Source: Planctomycetota bacterium (GTDB lineage: Bacteria > Planctomycetota > B15-G4). Taken from it: a DNA stretch of 30,520 bases. Both the position numbers and the translations under genes were made by a program. This document shows, one piece after another, positions 15,335 to 23,840 of the stretch. The notes beneath the pieces are model-generated. The model saw nothing but the letters and a program-made list of their open reading frames with translations. It searched no databases and had not been told where the DNA came from. Where the stretch lies: positions 1-30,520 of the forward strand of contig QNBX01000039.1 in assembly GCA_003644265.1 (NCBI GenBank), read 5' to 3'. Every line of letters starts with the position of its first letter. The stretch's first letter is position 1.

Positions 15335-15750
15335 GGCGCCACGCGCTCGATCTGCACGCCGTCGGACGAGACCACGACCACGTCCCCGGGGGCGATGGCT
15401 CCGTGGTCCGTGTCTCCGATCATCAGCCGACCGCCGGCCACGCTCAGCGCGCGGCCGTCCAGCAGCGGCTGCCGCGCGTCCGGCACGAAGGACAGGTGCG
15501 AGCTGCCGTTGATCTGCACGTGTGAGTCGGCGTTGCCGGGCATGCTGATGGCGACGTCGAAGCTCACCTCGAACACCACGCCGTCGAGCGTGGCCCGGCT
15601 GCCGCCTCCGTCCACGCCGCCGACCTCGACCTCGAAGTGCGTGTACAACGGCGGCTCCGCGGGGGCGGACGTCGACTCGCCGCAGGCAGGCAGCAGCAGC
15701 GCCGTGGCGAGCAGGGCGGGTCCGATGAGTACGGCAGGTCGGGCTGTCAT
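15331..15750 (-). CDS. Small lipoprotein with beta-rich domain, unknown function
   Basis: A 139-residue protein starting MTARPAVLIGPALLATALLLPACGES: a lipoprotein signal with lipobox LPAC, so it would be lipid-anchored. The mature part is short and beta-rich (FEVEVGG, GVVFEVSFDVAIS, HVQINGSSHLSFV, GRALSVAGGRLMIGD, GDVVVVSSDGVQIERV) and matches no family I know. The start at 15750 is chosen over in-frame codons up to 15849 because it puts the signal at the N-terminus and has GGGGAG 9 nt upstream. The stop overlaps the DinB-fold gene start. Confidence 0.72.
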   Translation of the reverse strand: MTARPAVLIGPALLATALLLPACGESTSAPAEPPLYTHFEVEVGGVDGGGSRATLDGVVFEVSFDVAISMPGNADSHVQINGSSHLSFVPDARQPLLDGRALSVAGGRLMIGDTDHGAIAPGDVVVVSSDGVQIERVAP

Positions 15751-15845
15751 GCTGCGTGGCTCCCCAAGGGCGTCGCCCTGCGGCGCGCCCATGATGCCAC
15801 GGAAAGGGGCACTCCGCGACGCGCGCGTGCGTGGGGGCTTCTGTG

Positions 15846-18167
15846 TCACGGCCCTCGCGAGCGGCGGCCACGCCAGGGCGCCCGGCCATCGCCGGTGTTG
15901 GCGGCGGGATCGCCGCGCTCGTAAGCGGGCAGCTCCAGCAGCTCAGGGTCGAGCGCCGCCAGGGCCTGCTCCAGCCGCGTCAGCAACTCGGCCGGACCCT
16001 GGTCCTGCAGCCGACGGCGCAACAGGCGCGCCGTGTCGGCCGGGCTGATGTTGAGGCCGTCCTGGCTGGCGGCGGCGTCCGGCATGCGCGCGAATGACGC
16101 CAGCAGCAGCTCCACGGCCGCGCCGTCGTCGCCCGCCTCGTAGGCCACGCGCGCCTTGCCCGCCAGCGCCAACGCGATGTCGTGTTCGTGGGCGAGGCTG
16201 CGCTCGGCGCCGCCCTCGGCGAGCCGCGCGGCGTCCTGCTCGTACACGTCGATGGCCCGGTCGTAGGCCTTGAGCGCGGCGGCGTCGTCTCCCCAGCGGC
16301 GATGGAATTCCGCCGTCACCAGGGACGCGAAGCCGGCGAACCAACCCAGCTCCGGCGGCGCGCCGGGCCGCGCCATGCGCTCGGCGTACACCCGCTCCAA
16401 GGCCTCGGCGCCGCGGTCACGCATGACCTTCCAGCGCAAGCGCGCGTGCAGGGCCCAGCTGCCCGGGAAACGAGCCAGCCCCGCCTCGAGCGCGTCCTCG
16501 GCCTCGGCGCGAGCGCCCAGCCACTCCAGGAAATCGTAGTGCGCCACGACCTGCTCTTCGGTGCCGTGTGGGTGACGCGCCAGCAGCAGGCAGGCGCTGT
16601 GCACGTCGGCCAGCCACTCGGCCGGCCACTCCTGCTTGGCGTTGACCGCGGCGCTGATGGCCTCCTGCCGCTGCTGCGCGAAGATGGCCAGCACAGCCAT
16701 GGTGCTCCAGCTCTGGACGTCGCTGGGCATGCCGGCCTGCACCGCTCGCAGCGCGCGTTCGCGCGCGAGGTCCTGCTCGCCCAGGTAGTAGCGGGCCACG
16801 GCCAACGCGGCGTGCACGCGCCAACCCGAGGCCCCCAAGCGCTCGGCCGAGAGCGCCGTGTCGCGCGCGTCCATGAGCAGGTAGCGGCTGTGCTCGTCGT
16901 CGTCGCCCACGAACTCGTAGGCGGAGGCGAGGAAAGCCTCGGCCAGGGCCAGGTGCTGCCCGGCGTCTCGCCCCTCCAGCACATCTGCCTGACTCTCGAG
17001 GCGCGCCTGCAGTGCGCTCTCGTAGAGCGGAGGCGGAGCCTGCTCACCCAGCGCCGCGGCCCAGTCCTGCACGTCGAGCGTGCCCGCCCCGCCCTGCAGC
17101 CCGTGCTGCACCGCCGCCAGGATGCGCGCGCGGGGCGAGCGCTCGCCGATGCGATCCAGCGCCGCCACAAGCCCCTCGCGCTCGGTCTCGGTCAGCGGTG
17201 TGCGCAGGGTCTCGAGGATCAGGTTGATGGCGCCCTCCTCGGTGGCCCCCGCCAGGGTGCCGCGCGCCAGGCGCGCCAGCTCGAGATCGAAGCCCGCCAG
17301 CGCCAGCCGCAGCAGGTCGACGGAGGCGCGGTCGGGACGGCGCGCCGCGGCCGCCAGGATCTGCAGGCGCTGCTCGCGTCCGCCGCTCGCGTAGGCCTGC
17401 TCGACGGCCTGCCGGTCGCGCACGTCCGGGCTGATCACCAGGTCGAGCACCGAACCCTCAGCGTGTTGCGGCGCCGGCGGATACTCACGCCCCGCCACGC
17501 CCTGCTCGATGGTGTCGAAGACCGACTGCGTATCGAACGCGTAGTACACGTCGTAGCTCTCGCTGGCGTCGAGCTCGACCATGATGTGCCGCGGCGCCAC
17601 GCGCGTGTCCTCGAAGTACTGCTCGAACAGGACCGGCTCGATGGCGATGTGCTCGCCGCAGGTCACGGTGCCGAAGCGTGGGCACGGGACGCGCCGGCCC
17701 TGCGCATCGTGATCCTGGGGCGTGTGGCGGTAGACCGACGCGATGACGCAGACGTACGGCTCGTAGAGCGTCGCGATCTCGGGCTGGCGGTAGCGGATGC
17801 CGGCGTAGTGCTCCGACGCGATCTCGCCGTCCATGTTGACGCAGACCAGGATCGCGCGCCCGGTCGACTCGGCCAACTCCAGCGCGTCCTGCCAGTTGCG
17901 CTGCCAGCTGACGAGGCACGGTCGGGCCCAGTCCTCTGCGCTGGGAGCGGGCCACATGGCCTCGCGGGCGCCGGGCGCCATGGGCGAGCCGCCTGCGCGC
18001 ACACCCTGGGCCGCGGCGCTCGCGCACAACGCCAGCAGCAGCACACACGGCGCCAGCACGGCCTGGGCGACGCCGCGACGCGCGTCCCGGCGCTGCGTGT
18101 CGTCGGGGATGCCGTCCGGGTACGCCTTCACGCTGGCGTTGTTCGGCTTGGTCTTCGGCTCGGCCAT
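15846..18167 (-). CDS. Exported thioredoxin-fold / HEAT / TPR protein
   Basis: A 773-residue protein. A hydrophobic stretch at about 34-54 (VAQAVLAPCVLLLALCASAAAQ) after a basic 33-residue N-region looks like a signal peptide or anchor. Residues about 85-225 resemble the thioredoxin fold of DUF255-type proteins (WQDALELAESTGRAILV, then CVNMDGEIASEHYAG and RHIMVELD), but there is no CxxC. Residues about 240-360 look like HEAT repeats; from about 390 to 750 helical pairs resemble TPRs. A scaffold or redox-inactive adaptor is more likely than an oxidoreductase. ATG 18167 is preferred to GTG 18170: GGGAG lies 7 nt upstream. Function unknown. Confidence 0.72.
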   Translation of the reverse strand: MAEPKTKPNNASVKAYPDGIPDDTQRRDARRGVAQAVLAPCVLLLALCASAAAQGVRAGGSPMAPGAREAMWPAPSAEDWARPCLVSWQRNWQDALELAESTGRAILVCVNMDGEIASEHYAGIRYRQPEIATLYEPYVCVIASVYRHTPQDHDAQGRRVPCPRFGTVTCGEHIAIEPVLFEQYFEDTRVAPRHIMVELDASESYDVYYAFDTQSVFDTIEQGVAGREYPPAPQHAEGSVLDLVISPDVRDRQAVEQAYASGGREQRLQILAAAARRPDRASVDLLRLALAGFDLELARLARGTLAGATEEGAINLILETLRTPLTETEREGLVAALDRIGERSPRARILAAVQHGLQGGAGTLDVQDWAAALGEQAPPPLYESALQARLESQADVLEGRDAGQHLALAEAFLASAYEFVGDDDEHSRYLLMDARDTALSAERLGASGWRVHAALAVARYYLGEQDLARERALRAVQAGMPSDVQSWSTMAVLAIFAQQRQEAISAAVNAKQEWPAEWLADVHSACLLLARHPHGTEEQVVAHYDFLEWLGARAEAEDALEAGLARFPGSWALHARLRWKVMRDRGAEALERVYAERMARPGAPPELGWFAGFASLVTAEFHRRWGDDAAALKAYDRAIDVYEQDAARLAEGGAERSLAHEHDIALALAGKARVAYEAGDDGAAVELLLASFARMPDAAASQDGLNISPADTARLLRRRLQDQGPAELLTRLEQALAALDPELLELPAYERGDPAANTGDGRAPWRGRRSRGP

Positions 18168-18194
18168 CACGAAGCTCCCGGGCGGTGGAGACGC

Positions 18195-18223
18195 AGTCTA
18201 CGTGCCGGACCGGCGGGCGTCAG
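18195..18223 (-). promoter_or_regulatory. Candidate -35/-10 promoter of the 773-aa gene
   Basis: On the minus strand CTGACG (18223-18218), a 17-bp spacer and TAGACT (18200-18195), each matching 4 of 6 consensus bases. Transcription would begin about 20 nt before the ATG at 18167. The spacing is ideal, but the boxes are moderate matches. Confidence 0.4.
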
Positions 18224-18291
18224 CGGGCGCGACCCGCCCTGTGGGGCAGCAGGAATGACCGGCCGCCCCCAGACGGTGCCGACGACCCGGA

Positions 18292-19023
18292 TCAGCGCGC
18301 CAGCGTGGTCGTTGCCGGCACGAGATCGGCGAACCAGAAGCCGCCGCGCTCGACGCGCTCCCCCACCTGCACGGGGATGGGCTGGCGGAACATGGGGCCA
18401 TCCCAACAGAAGGTGTGGAACTCCCCGTTCTCGCCGCAGGGATCCACCGACGGGGGCAGGTCGGCCAGCAACGCCGCGTCGAACGGGCGCCCCACGAAGG
18501 ACGGGTCGAGCTGGACGGGATCGACGGCCGTGAGCACCGCGCGCAGCCCCGCGTCGAGCATGCAGCGAGCCAGGGCGGGCGTGAGCGCAGCCGGTCCTCG
18601 GGGCGCCACGCGAGCAGACCCACCGGGCTCAGGCCCGCCCCAGAGTGGAAACACCGGCGCCAGTCCCGTGTCCTGCATCTGGCGCTCGCGGTAGGCGCGG
18701 ATGTCGGTCAGGTACAGGTCACCGAAAGCCACGTGCGTCACGCCCTCGCTGCGTGCGCGCGCCATGACCTCGGACATGGCCGCGGCGTAGAGCTCGTGAC
18801 TGCACGGCGAGGGCAACATGACGGGCCACAGCGGCAGACCCGCGGCGTCCGCCTGGGCCTCGGTCAGCTCGCGCCGCACGGCGTGCATGGCCACGCGGTC
18901 GGCCTCCTCGTTGAAGGTCGTCAGCAGTCCCACCAGCTCGACATCGCGCCGCTGCTGGAGCTGGTGCAACATCCACGAGCTGTCCTTGCCGGTGCTCCAG
19001 GAGACGAGGATGCGCTGAGTCAT
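18292..19023 (-). CDS. Dph6-related ATP pyrophosphatase (diphthine-ammonia-ligase family)
   Basis: A 243-residue member of the adenine-nucleotide alpha-hydrolase / COG2102 family. The PP-loop is WSTGKDSSWML (residues 9-19). Also present are LLTTFNEEADRVAMHAV and the family motif GVTHVAFGDLYLTDIRAYRERQM. Eukaryotic homologues amidate diphthine; bacteria lack diphthamide, so the bacterial role is unknown, perhaps amide formation on a small molecule. The ATG at 19023 is preferred, with GGAG 8 nt upstream; codons further 5' add non-conserved residues. Same strand as the 773-aa gene, with a 124-bp gap containing a promoter candidate. Confidence 0.85.
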   Translation of the reverse strand: MTQRILVSWSTGKDSSWMLHQLQQRRDVELVGLLTTFNEEADRVAMHAVRRELTEAQADAAGLPLWPVMLPSPCSHELYAAAMSEVMARARSEGVTHVAFGDLYLTDIRAYRERQMQDTGLAPVFPLWGGPEPGGSARVAPRGPAALTPALARCMLDAGLRAVLTAVDPVQLDPSFVGRPFDAALLADLPPSVDPCGENGEFHTFCWDGPMFRQPIPVQVGERVERGGFWFADLVPATTTLAR

Positions 19024-19101
19024 GAGCGAGCTCCGGAGCGCAGCAGGCGCCGCACGGTAGCGCACAGGCGTCCGCGTGGCGCGCAGCTTCTGCGGATGAC
19101 C

Positions 19102-20538
19102 TCAACCACCGTAGAGCTGCGTCACCAACTGGCTGGCCTGCCGCGCGTCGAGCACGTGAGCCACGCGGTCGTGCACGTTCAGCGACGGGGCCTGCAGGCC
19201 GGACAGCGCCTCGCAAGAGACATCATCCAGGTAGAACCAGACGTGCAGCGGGGGCGTGGGCTTCCCGGAGGAATCAGCCGCGTCCCCGGCCTCAGCCTCG
19301 GCTGCGCGACGGGCGGCGATGGCCGCGCGATCCAGTTCGCGCACCAACGTCATCAGGTGCCGAGCCTCCCGATGCTCGGGCGGCAGGTGCACGATGACGT
19401 AGCTGCCCACGCGCTCCAGCCAGCCCGCGTAGGGCGGCGCGCTGCCACGCTCCGCCAGCAGGTGCATGTCGGTGACCCAGGCCTGGCCGGCCCCGTACAG
19501 GCCGATGGAGACGCGCGCCGTGGCCGCTCCCTCCGGCGCCACCGCGATCAAGCCCGTGTCGTTCCACCCCGGCCCCGGCGGCTGGGAGTCGACGCGCCGC
19601 GGGCCCACAGGCTCGCCGGCCGAATCCAGGAAGCGCAGGCTCAGCTGCAGCTCCACCTGGCCGTCGCCCGGCACCTCGGCCCGTGTGCGCGCCGACAGGT
19701 ACAGCGTGTCCTGGGGTGCGACGGCCAGCTCACGACTCATGGCCACGAAGCGCTCGGTGTCCTCATCAGCCACGAAGACCACGGCGTAACGACCGTCGGC
19801 CAGGCGCTCCGGGCGCGCCTGCGACGGACGCCCCTCACCCACGAACAGAGGCTCCCACTCGGGCGACATGGCGCCGCCTTCGAAGCGCTCCGTGAACAGG
19901 AGCTCGGGTGCGGGTAGCTCCCAGCCGCCATCGATGCTCAGGGCCACGTCGTCCACCCACAGCTCTCCGCTCATGGACAACGACACGCTGAGCAGGACCC
20001 GGCGCGTGGACGTCGGCGCCAGCACCTCGCTGTGGTACTGGGTCCAGCGTTCGCGCGGTCGCTTGGGCAGGATCACACGGCGCGTGATGACGGCGTCCTC
20101 CGCGTCGAACAGCGTCAGCGTGAGCGAGCAACCCTCGAGCTGCATGCCCTCGCGCACCACGCCCAGGGTCTTGGTCCAAGCGCTCAGCCGATACGTACCA
20201 CCCGGGCGCACGCTCAGCTCCTGCTTGACCGACTGCCATGCGGCGGTGCCGAAGTCGCCCCTCAGTTGCAGACATCGCCGTCCGGTGCGTCGATCCTTGC
20301 TGCTGACGCGCACCTCCGACGGGGGCAGGGCGCCGTCAGCCTGCTCGACCTGCACGCTCCAGCCGGGCACCGGATCCGCGCCACCGGGCTCAAGCTCAAA
20401 ATCCCCGTTGACGATGGCCGGCGGCTGCTCCTGCGCCGGCACGGGCACGGGCGCCGCCAGGGCCACGGGCAGCCAGGGCCCCGCCCACGCCAGCAGCAAC
20501 ACGGCTCGAGTGACGCACGACACATGGGCAACGATCAT
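19102..20538 (-). CDS. Secreted CBM-like protein with C-terminal domain resembling a truncated peptidase-MA module
   Basis: A 478-residue exported protein with a signal peptide (about residues 1-35). Residues about 41-195 form a jelly-roll domain of the CBM4/9 type: VNGDFELEPGG, then WSVQVEQADG, CLQLRGD and SGELWVDDVAL. Residues about 205-365 look like a second beta-sandwich. The last 110 residues begin SYVIVHLPPEHREARHLM and include LHVWFYLDD, reminiscent of peptidase-MA-like domains, but the protein ends at LVTQLYGG with no HExxH visible. The start ATG 20538 has only a weak ribosome-binding site; the frame remains open 500 bp upstream. Substrate unknown. Confidence 0.68.
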   Translation of the reverse strand: MIVAHVSCVTRAVLLLAWAGPWLPVALAAPVPVPAQEQPPAIVNGDFELEPGGADPVPGWSVQVEQADGALPPSEVRVSSKDRRTGRRCLQLRGDFGTAAWQSVKQELSVRPGGTYRLSAWTKTLGVVREGMQLEGCSLTLTLFDAEDAVITRRVILPKRPRERWTQYHSEVLAPTSTRRVLLSVSLSMSGELWVDDVALSIDGGWELPAPELLFTERFEGGAMSPEWEPLFVGEGRPSQARPERLADGRYAVVFVADEDTERFVAMSRELAVAPQDTLYLSARTRAEVPGDGQVELQLSLRFLDSAGEPVGPRRVDSQPPGPGWNDTGLIAVAPEGAATARVSIGLYGAGQAWVTDMHLLAERGSAPPYAGWLERVGSYVIVHLPPEHREARHLMTLVRELDRAAIAARRAAEAEAGDAADSSGKPTPPLHVWFYLDDVSCEALSGLQAPSLNVHDRVAHVLDARQASQLVTQLYGG

Positions 20539-20762
20539 GGCTTGGAGCTCGTGGGGAGAGGCTTGGGCACGGCGCCGGCCGGCCCCAGCGGCACGACCTG
20601 TCGCGCAGCCGCCGGGCTTGGACAGCAGCGGGGCCGGGGCCAGCGTGACCCATCCCAGCCGGTCGAACCAGCCCGCGGCGCGCCGGGCGAGACGACGGGG
20701 GACAGTCCTGGCCGACTTGGGTGCAGTCCGGCCCCGATCAGCTCTTTCCGGCCGGTCCCTGG

Positions 20763-20771
20763 TTATCCACA
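20763..20771 (+). promoter_or_regulatory. DnaA-box-like sequence
   Basis: TTATCCACA, an exact match to the DnaA-box consensus TTATNCACA, within an unusually AT-rich 40-bp island (about 20760-20795) that also holds GGTTATCCACAACC. I found no second box nearby and no dnaA/dnaN genes, so this is not evidence for an origin. It could be a regulatory DnaA site or chance. Confidence 0.35.
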
Positions 20772-20828
20772 ACCGGTGCATAAGTCGTTTGCAAGCCGCG
20801 CGTGAGCCTGGGCCGGTCAGAGCAGCGC

Positions 20829-21060
20829 TCAGGGCACCTCGAGCTCCAGTCCTCGGGCCAGGCAGCGCGCCCATGCCGCCGTGCAGCTCGACTCGCAGGA
20901 CGTGTGCCTGCGCCGGGTCGTCGTCCTGCGGCGCGAGCAGCAGCCACGGAAAGACGCTCCCGTTGGCCCCGACCTGCTGGCGCAGCAGGCGACCGCGCGG
21001 CCTGACGCCGCCGGGAGCGCAGCGGCGGCAGGGCGCAGCGCCAGGCGCGGCGAAAATCAC
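20829..21060 (-). pseudogene. Coding-like remnant, possibly a decayed gene
   Basis: From a GTG at 21060 preceded by GGGGAGAGG, minus-strand codons show strong G/C in third positions and protein-like segments such as FPWLLLAPQDDDPAQ and HVLRVELHGGMGALPG. Shifting one frame after this point gives LARGLELEVP and a stop at 20829. This suggests a short gene or fragment broken by a frameshift. LRVELHGG loosely recalls an alpha/beta-hydrolase strand, but I cannot name a family. In the unshifted frame it runs on into the CBM-like gene. Confidence 0.25.
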
Positions 21061-21141
21061 GCGCTGGCCTCTCCCCGGCGACGCCGCAGAGGCTTAGGAT
21101 TCCGGCGATAGCGACTCCCCCCCGACGGAACACCCCTGCCC

Positions 21142-22401
21142 GTGTCCTCTGCTCTGCGCGATGTGCCCTACATGGGCGTGATCTGGGTCGTCCACGAGGC
21201 CAGCAAGCTCGGCTTCGAGAACGGTCACCCTGACTGGTGCAACCTCGGCCAAGGCCAGCCCGAAGTGGGCCAGATGGCCGGTGCGCCGCCGCGCATCACG
21301 CGCGTCGAGCTCGACCCGGGCGACCAGGCCTACGGACCCATCGGCGGCACAGTCGAGCTGCGCGAGGCCGTGGCTGCCGACATCAACCGCCAGCACCGCC
21401 AGGGCATGTCGAGCCAGTACGGCCCCGACAACATCTCCGTCGCCATGGGCGGACGCCTGGCCCTGTCGCGCGCGCTGGCGGCCCTGGCGCCCACCACCAT
21501 CGGCTACCAGATCCCCGACTACACCGCGTACCAGGACATGCTGGAGCTGCATCTGGCGCGCCTCTCGCCGGTCTGCCTGCGCGCCCACGAGGAGGACGGC
21601 TTCCGCCTGCCTCCCGAGCGCATCCGCCGCGCCATCGACGAGCACGGGCTGGGCGCGCTCATGTTGAGCAACCCCTGCAACCCCACCGGCGGGACCATCG
21701 CCGGGGACGAGCTGAAGCAGCTCGTAGCGCTGGGCCGAGAGCGCGACATGCTGCTGCTGCTCGACGAGTTCTACAGCCACTTCATCTACACCAAGGGCGC
21801 GGACGGCTCCTGGGGGCCGGCGGACGGCCCGGTGAGCGCCGCCGCGTACGTCGAGGACGTGGACCGCGACCCGGTGCTGCTCTTCGACGGGCTCACCAAG
21901 AACCACCGCTACCCCGGCTGGCGCGTGGGCTGGATCGCCGGCCCGCCCGACATGATCGAGACCATCAACCGCGTGGGCAGCGCGCTCGACGGCGGACCGA
22001 GCCGCGTGGCGCAACGGGCGGCCATGGCGGCGCTGCAACCCGACGTCGCGCAGCAGGAGACCTCCGCGGTGCGCGCCGAGTTCGCCAAGAAGCGCGACGT
22101 CATGGTGCAGCGCCTGACCGCCCTGGGCGTGCGCTTCGCGTGCGAGCCCGAGTCGACCTTCTACGTCTGGGGTTGCCTCGACGGCCTGCCCGAGCCGCTG
22201 AACGACTCCATGGCCTTTTTCCGCCGTGCGCTCGAGCTCAAGGTCATGACCGTTCCGGGCCCCTTCTTCGACGTGAACCCCGGCGGGCGACGCCCCGGGA
22301 CCTCGCCCTACACATCCTGGATGCGCTTCTCATTCGGGCCGCCCATGGACAACCTCGTGCTGGGCCTGGACCGGCTGGAGCAGATGCTGAAGCAGGCCTG
22401 A
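21142..22401 (+). CDS. PLP-dependent class I/II aminotransferase
   Basis: A 419-residue fold-type-I aminotransferase. Motifs: NLGQGQPEVG (34-43), AYGPIGGTVELREAV (63-77), SNPCNPTGG (176-184), the cofactor-binding Asp208 in LLLLDEFYSHF, and the Schiff-base Lys253 in FDGLTKNHRYPGWRVGW with Arg261. It is closest to aspartate/alanine-type aminotransferases; the amino acid substrate cannot be assigned from sequence alone. The GTG at 21142 is the likely start; an in-frame ATG at 21172 is the alternative and would remove only non-conserved residues. Transcribed divergently from the CBM-like gene and followed by the secreted 431-aa protein with 93 bp between. Confidence 0.88.
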   Translation: MSSALRDVPYMGVIWVVHEASKLGFENGHPDWCNLGQGQPEVGQMAGAPPRITRVELDPGDQAYGPIGGTVELREAVAADINRQHRQGMSSQYGPDNISVAMGGRLALSRALAALAPTTIGYQIPDYTAYQDMLELHLARLSPVCLRAHEEDGFRLPPERIRRAIDEHGLGALMLSNPCNPTGGTIAGDELKQLVALGRERDMLLLLDEFYSHFIYTKGADGSWGPADGPVSAAAYVEDVDRDPVLLFDGLTKNHRYPGWRVGWIAGPPDMIETINRVGSALDGGPSRVAQRAAMAALQPDVAQQETSAVRAEFAKKRDVMVQRLTALGVRFACEPESTFYVWGCLDGLPEPLNDSMAFFRRALELKVMTVPGPFFDVNPGGRRPGTSPYTSWMRFSFGPPMDNLVLGLDRLEQMLKQA

Positions 22402-22405
22402 GGTG

Positions 22406-22417
22406 CCGTTGCAACGG
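22406..22417. repeat. 12-bp perfect palindrome
   Basis: CCGTTGCAACGG, a perfect palindrome 5 bp after the aminotransferase stop and 77 bp before the next ATG. It could be a protein-binding site for the following gene or a minor hairpin; there is no direct evidence for either. Confidence 0.4.
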
Positions 22418-22494
22418 ACGGTTATGCTGCATGACGACCCAGGGCGGCGGTGTGTCTCCACCGCGACGCCCCGCCAACTGGAGGAGGAAACCCC

Positions 22495-23790
22495 ATGATC
22501 GCCCGCACCCTGTTGTCCCTCGCGGCCGCGCTCGCCCTGGCCAGCCCGGTCTTGCATGCGCAGAACGGCGTGACCGTCAGCCCCGCCAACCGCGTCCTGG
22601 TCATCGACGAGGGCAAGAGCGCCAGCGTCAAGATCAAGCTCAACGGCTGCAAGCCCACCTGGTCCGCGAGCTCAGACGACGAGAACATCGCCAGCGTGTC
22701 CGACCCGGGCACCAAGGCCAACTCGTCACGCTCGTTCAAGGTCTCGGCGCAGCCCGGCACCTTTGGCAGCTCGACCACCGTGACCATCACGCTGGACGGC
22801 GCGGGCGGCAAGTGCGCGCAGACCGTCGAGGTCGAGATCCAGGTCTTCGTGGTGATGGATCGCAAGCACGTCGAGAAGGCCTTCACCAACGGGGACAAGG
22901 GCACCAGTATCCCCGGCGTCAACCGGCTCATGGGCGAGTACAAGAAGGCCATCAAGGCCGCGGAGAAGGACCTCAAGGCCGAGTACCTTCAGATCCTGAA
23001 GGACATGAAGGCGGGCACGCTGCCGTCGCCCACTGAGGGGCCGCCTCCGCCCGGGTCGCCCACGCTCAACCAGCAGCAGCGCGCCATGATCTTCATGTCG
23101 CTGGCGTACATGGGCTTCATCAACACGGTCTACGGCCTGTACTGGGGCTACCTGCCGCAGATGTCGAACTGCGGCTACAACGCGCTGTACTACTACGGCT
23201 TTCTGCCCTTCCTGGCCTTCACCGCGCCGCTCGGCATGCAGCCGGGGGGCTGCGGGTCGTGGGACAGGGCGCGGCTCGGGCTGTTTGCCATCCTGGCCGG
23301 CTCCATCACGCTCATGAACGCGCAGTCCAAGAAGTTCACGTCCAGCGTGAAGAAGGCCGCAGCCAAACAAGGCCAGCCCCTGGTCGGCAATGACATCGGC
23401 AACGACGTCTCCGACCCGGGCGACGGCGGACAGAGCCCGCTCGGGGTCAATCAGGCCGATCGAGCCCTCAACAAGCGGCTCGAGATCATCCGCCTGCGCG
23501 CCCACAACAGCACCCAGGACGGCAACACGTCCAACGGGCGCATCACCGTCATGGGGCAGTCGGCCGGCTCCAGCGTGAACATCTCGTTCCAGCAGGTGGA
23601 CAGCAACGGCAACTCGGTGGGCATGCCGCAGCAGGACGACTTCCCGGTCGATACCGACAACTGCGCCTTCGGCGTCTTCTGGCCGCCGCTCGGCAGCACG
23701 CCCAACCTCGCCCCCGGAACCTGGCGCGTCAGCGTCACGGATGGGGACAACAACACCACGACCCAGACCATCGCGATCCCCGTGAGCTGA
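22495..23790 (+). CDS. Secreted protein with N-terminal Ig-like domain, unknown function
   Basis: A 431-residue protein. The signal peptide is MIARTLLSLAAALALASPVLHAQ. Residues about 25-120 look like a bacterial Ig-like domain (VTVSPANRVLVIDEGKSASV, TVTITLDG, VEVEIQVFV). A charged helix at 122-172 and a Pro-rich linker (180-190) follow. Residues about 196-275 are rich in Tyr, Phe, Met and Gly (AYMGFINTVYGLYWGYL, ALYYYGFLPFLAF) with paired cysteines, and could be membrane-inserted. The C-terminus (about 320-431) is a polar beta domain ending in DGDNNTTTQTIAIPVS. I do not recognise the family. GGAGGAGG 6-13 nt upstream fixes the ATG; upstream codons to 22450 would precede it. Confidence 0.78.
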   Translation: MIARTLLSLAAALALASPVLHAQNGVTVSPANRVLVIDEGKSASVKIKLNGCKPTWSASSDDENIASVSDPGTKANSSRSFKVSAQPGTFGSSTTVTITLDGAGGKCAQTVEVEIQVFVVMDRKHVEKAFTNGDKGTSIPGVNRLMGEYKKAIKAAEKDLKAEYLQILKDMKAGTLPSPTEGPPPPGSPTLNQQQRAMIFMSLAYMGFINTVYGLYWGYLPQMSNCGYNALYYYGFLPFLAFTAPLGMQPGGCGSWDRARLGLFAILAGSITLMNAQSKKFTSSVKKAAAKQGQPLVGNDIGNDVSDPGDGGQSPLGVNQADRALNKRLEIIRLRAHNSTQDGNTSNGRITVMGQSAGSSVNISFQQVDSNGNSVGMPQQDDFPVDTDNCAFGVFWPPLGSTPNLAPGTWRVSVTDGDNNTTTQTIAIPVS

Positions 23791-23840
23791 ACCGCGCGGG
23801 CAGCGAGCAAGCCGCCTGGGACGCGAACGACGGCCGAGTA

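Larger units (their letters stand above)
20539..21141. other. 603-bp region between divergent genes
   Basis: Lies between the CBM-like gene (minus) and the aminotransferase (plus). I see no complete gene. It holds an AT-rich island with a perfect DnaA-box sequence (20763-20771) and a coding-like minus-strand stretch (20829-21060), both listed separately. Promoters for both flanking genes should be here; none is convincing. Confidence 0.6.

Noticed and set aside
15335..15889. Upstream extension of the DinB-fold protein
   Set aside because: The added residues are Arg-rich shadow sequence of the lipoprotein gene; the ATGA overlap at 15334 fixes the start.
16182..18533. 783-codon open frame on the plus strand opposite the 773-aa gene
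   Set aside because: A GC-rich shadow frame: Arg/Ala/Val/His-rich with no motifs, while the minus strand has a signal, recognisable domains and a ribosome-binding site.
20763..20771. Replication origin
   Set aside because: Only one DnaA box, no dnaA, dnaN or gyr genes and no AT-rich unwinding region.
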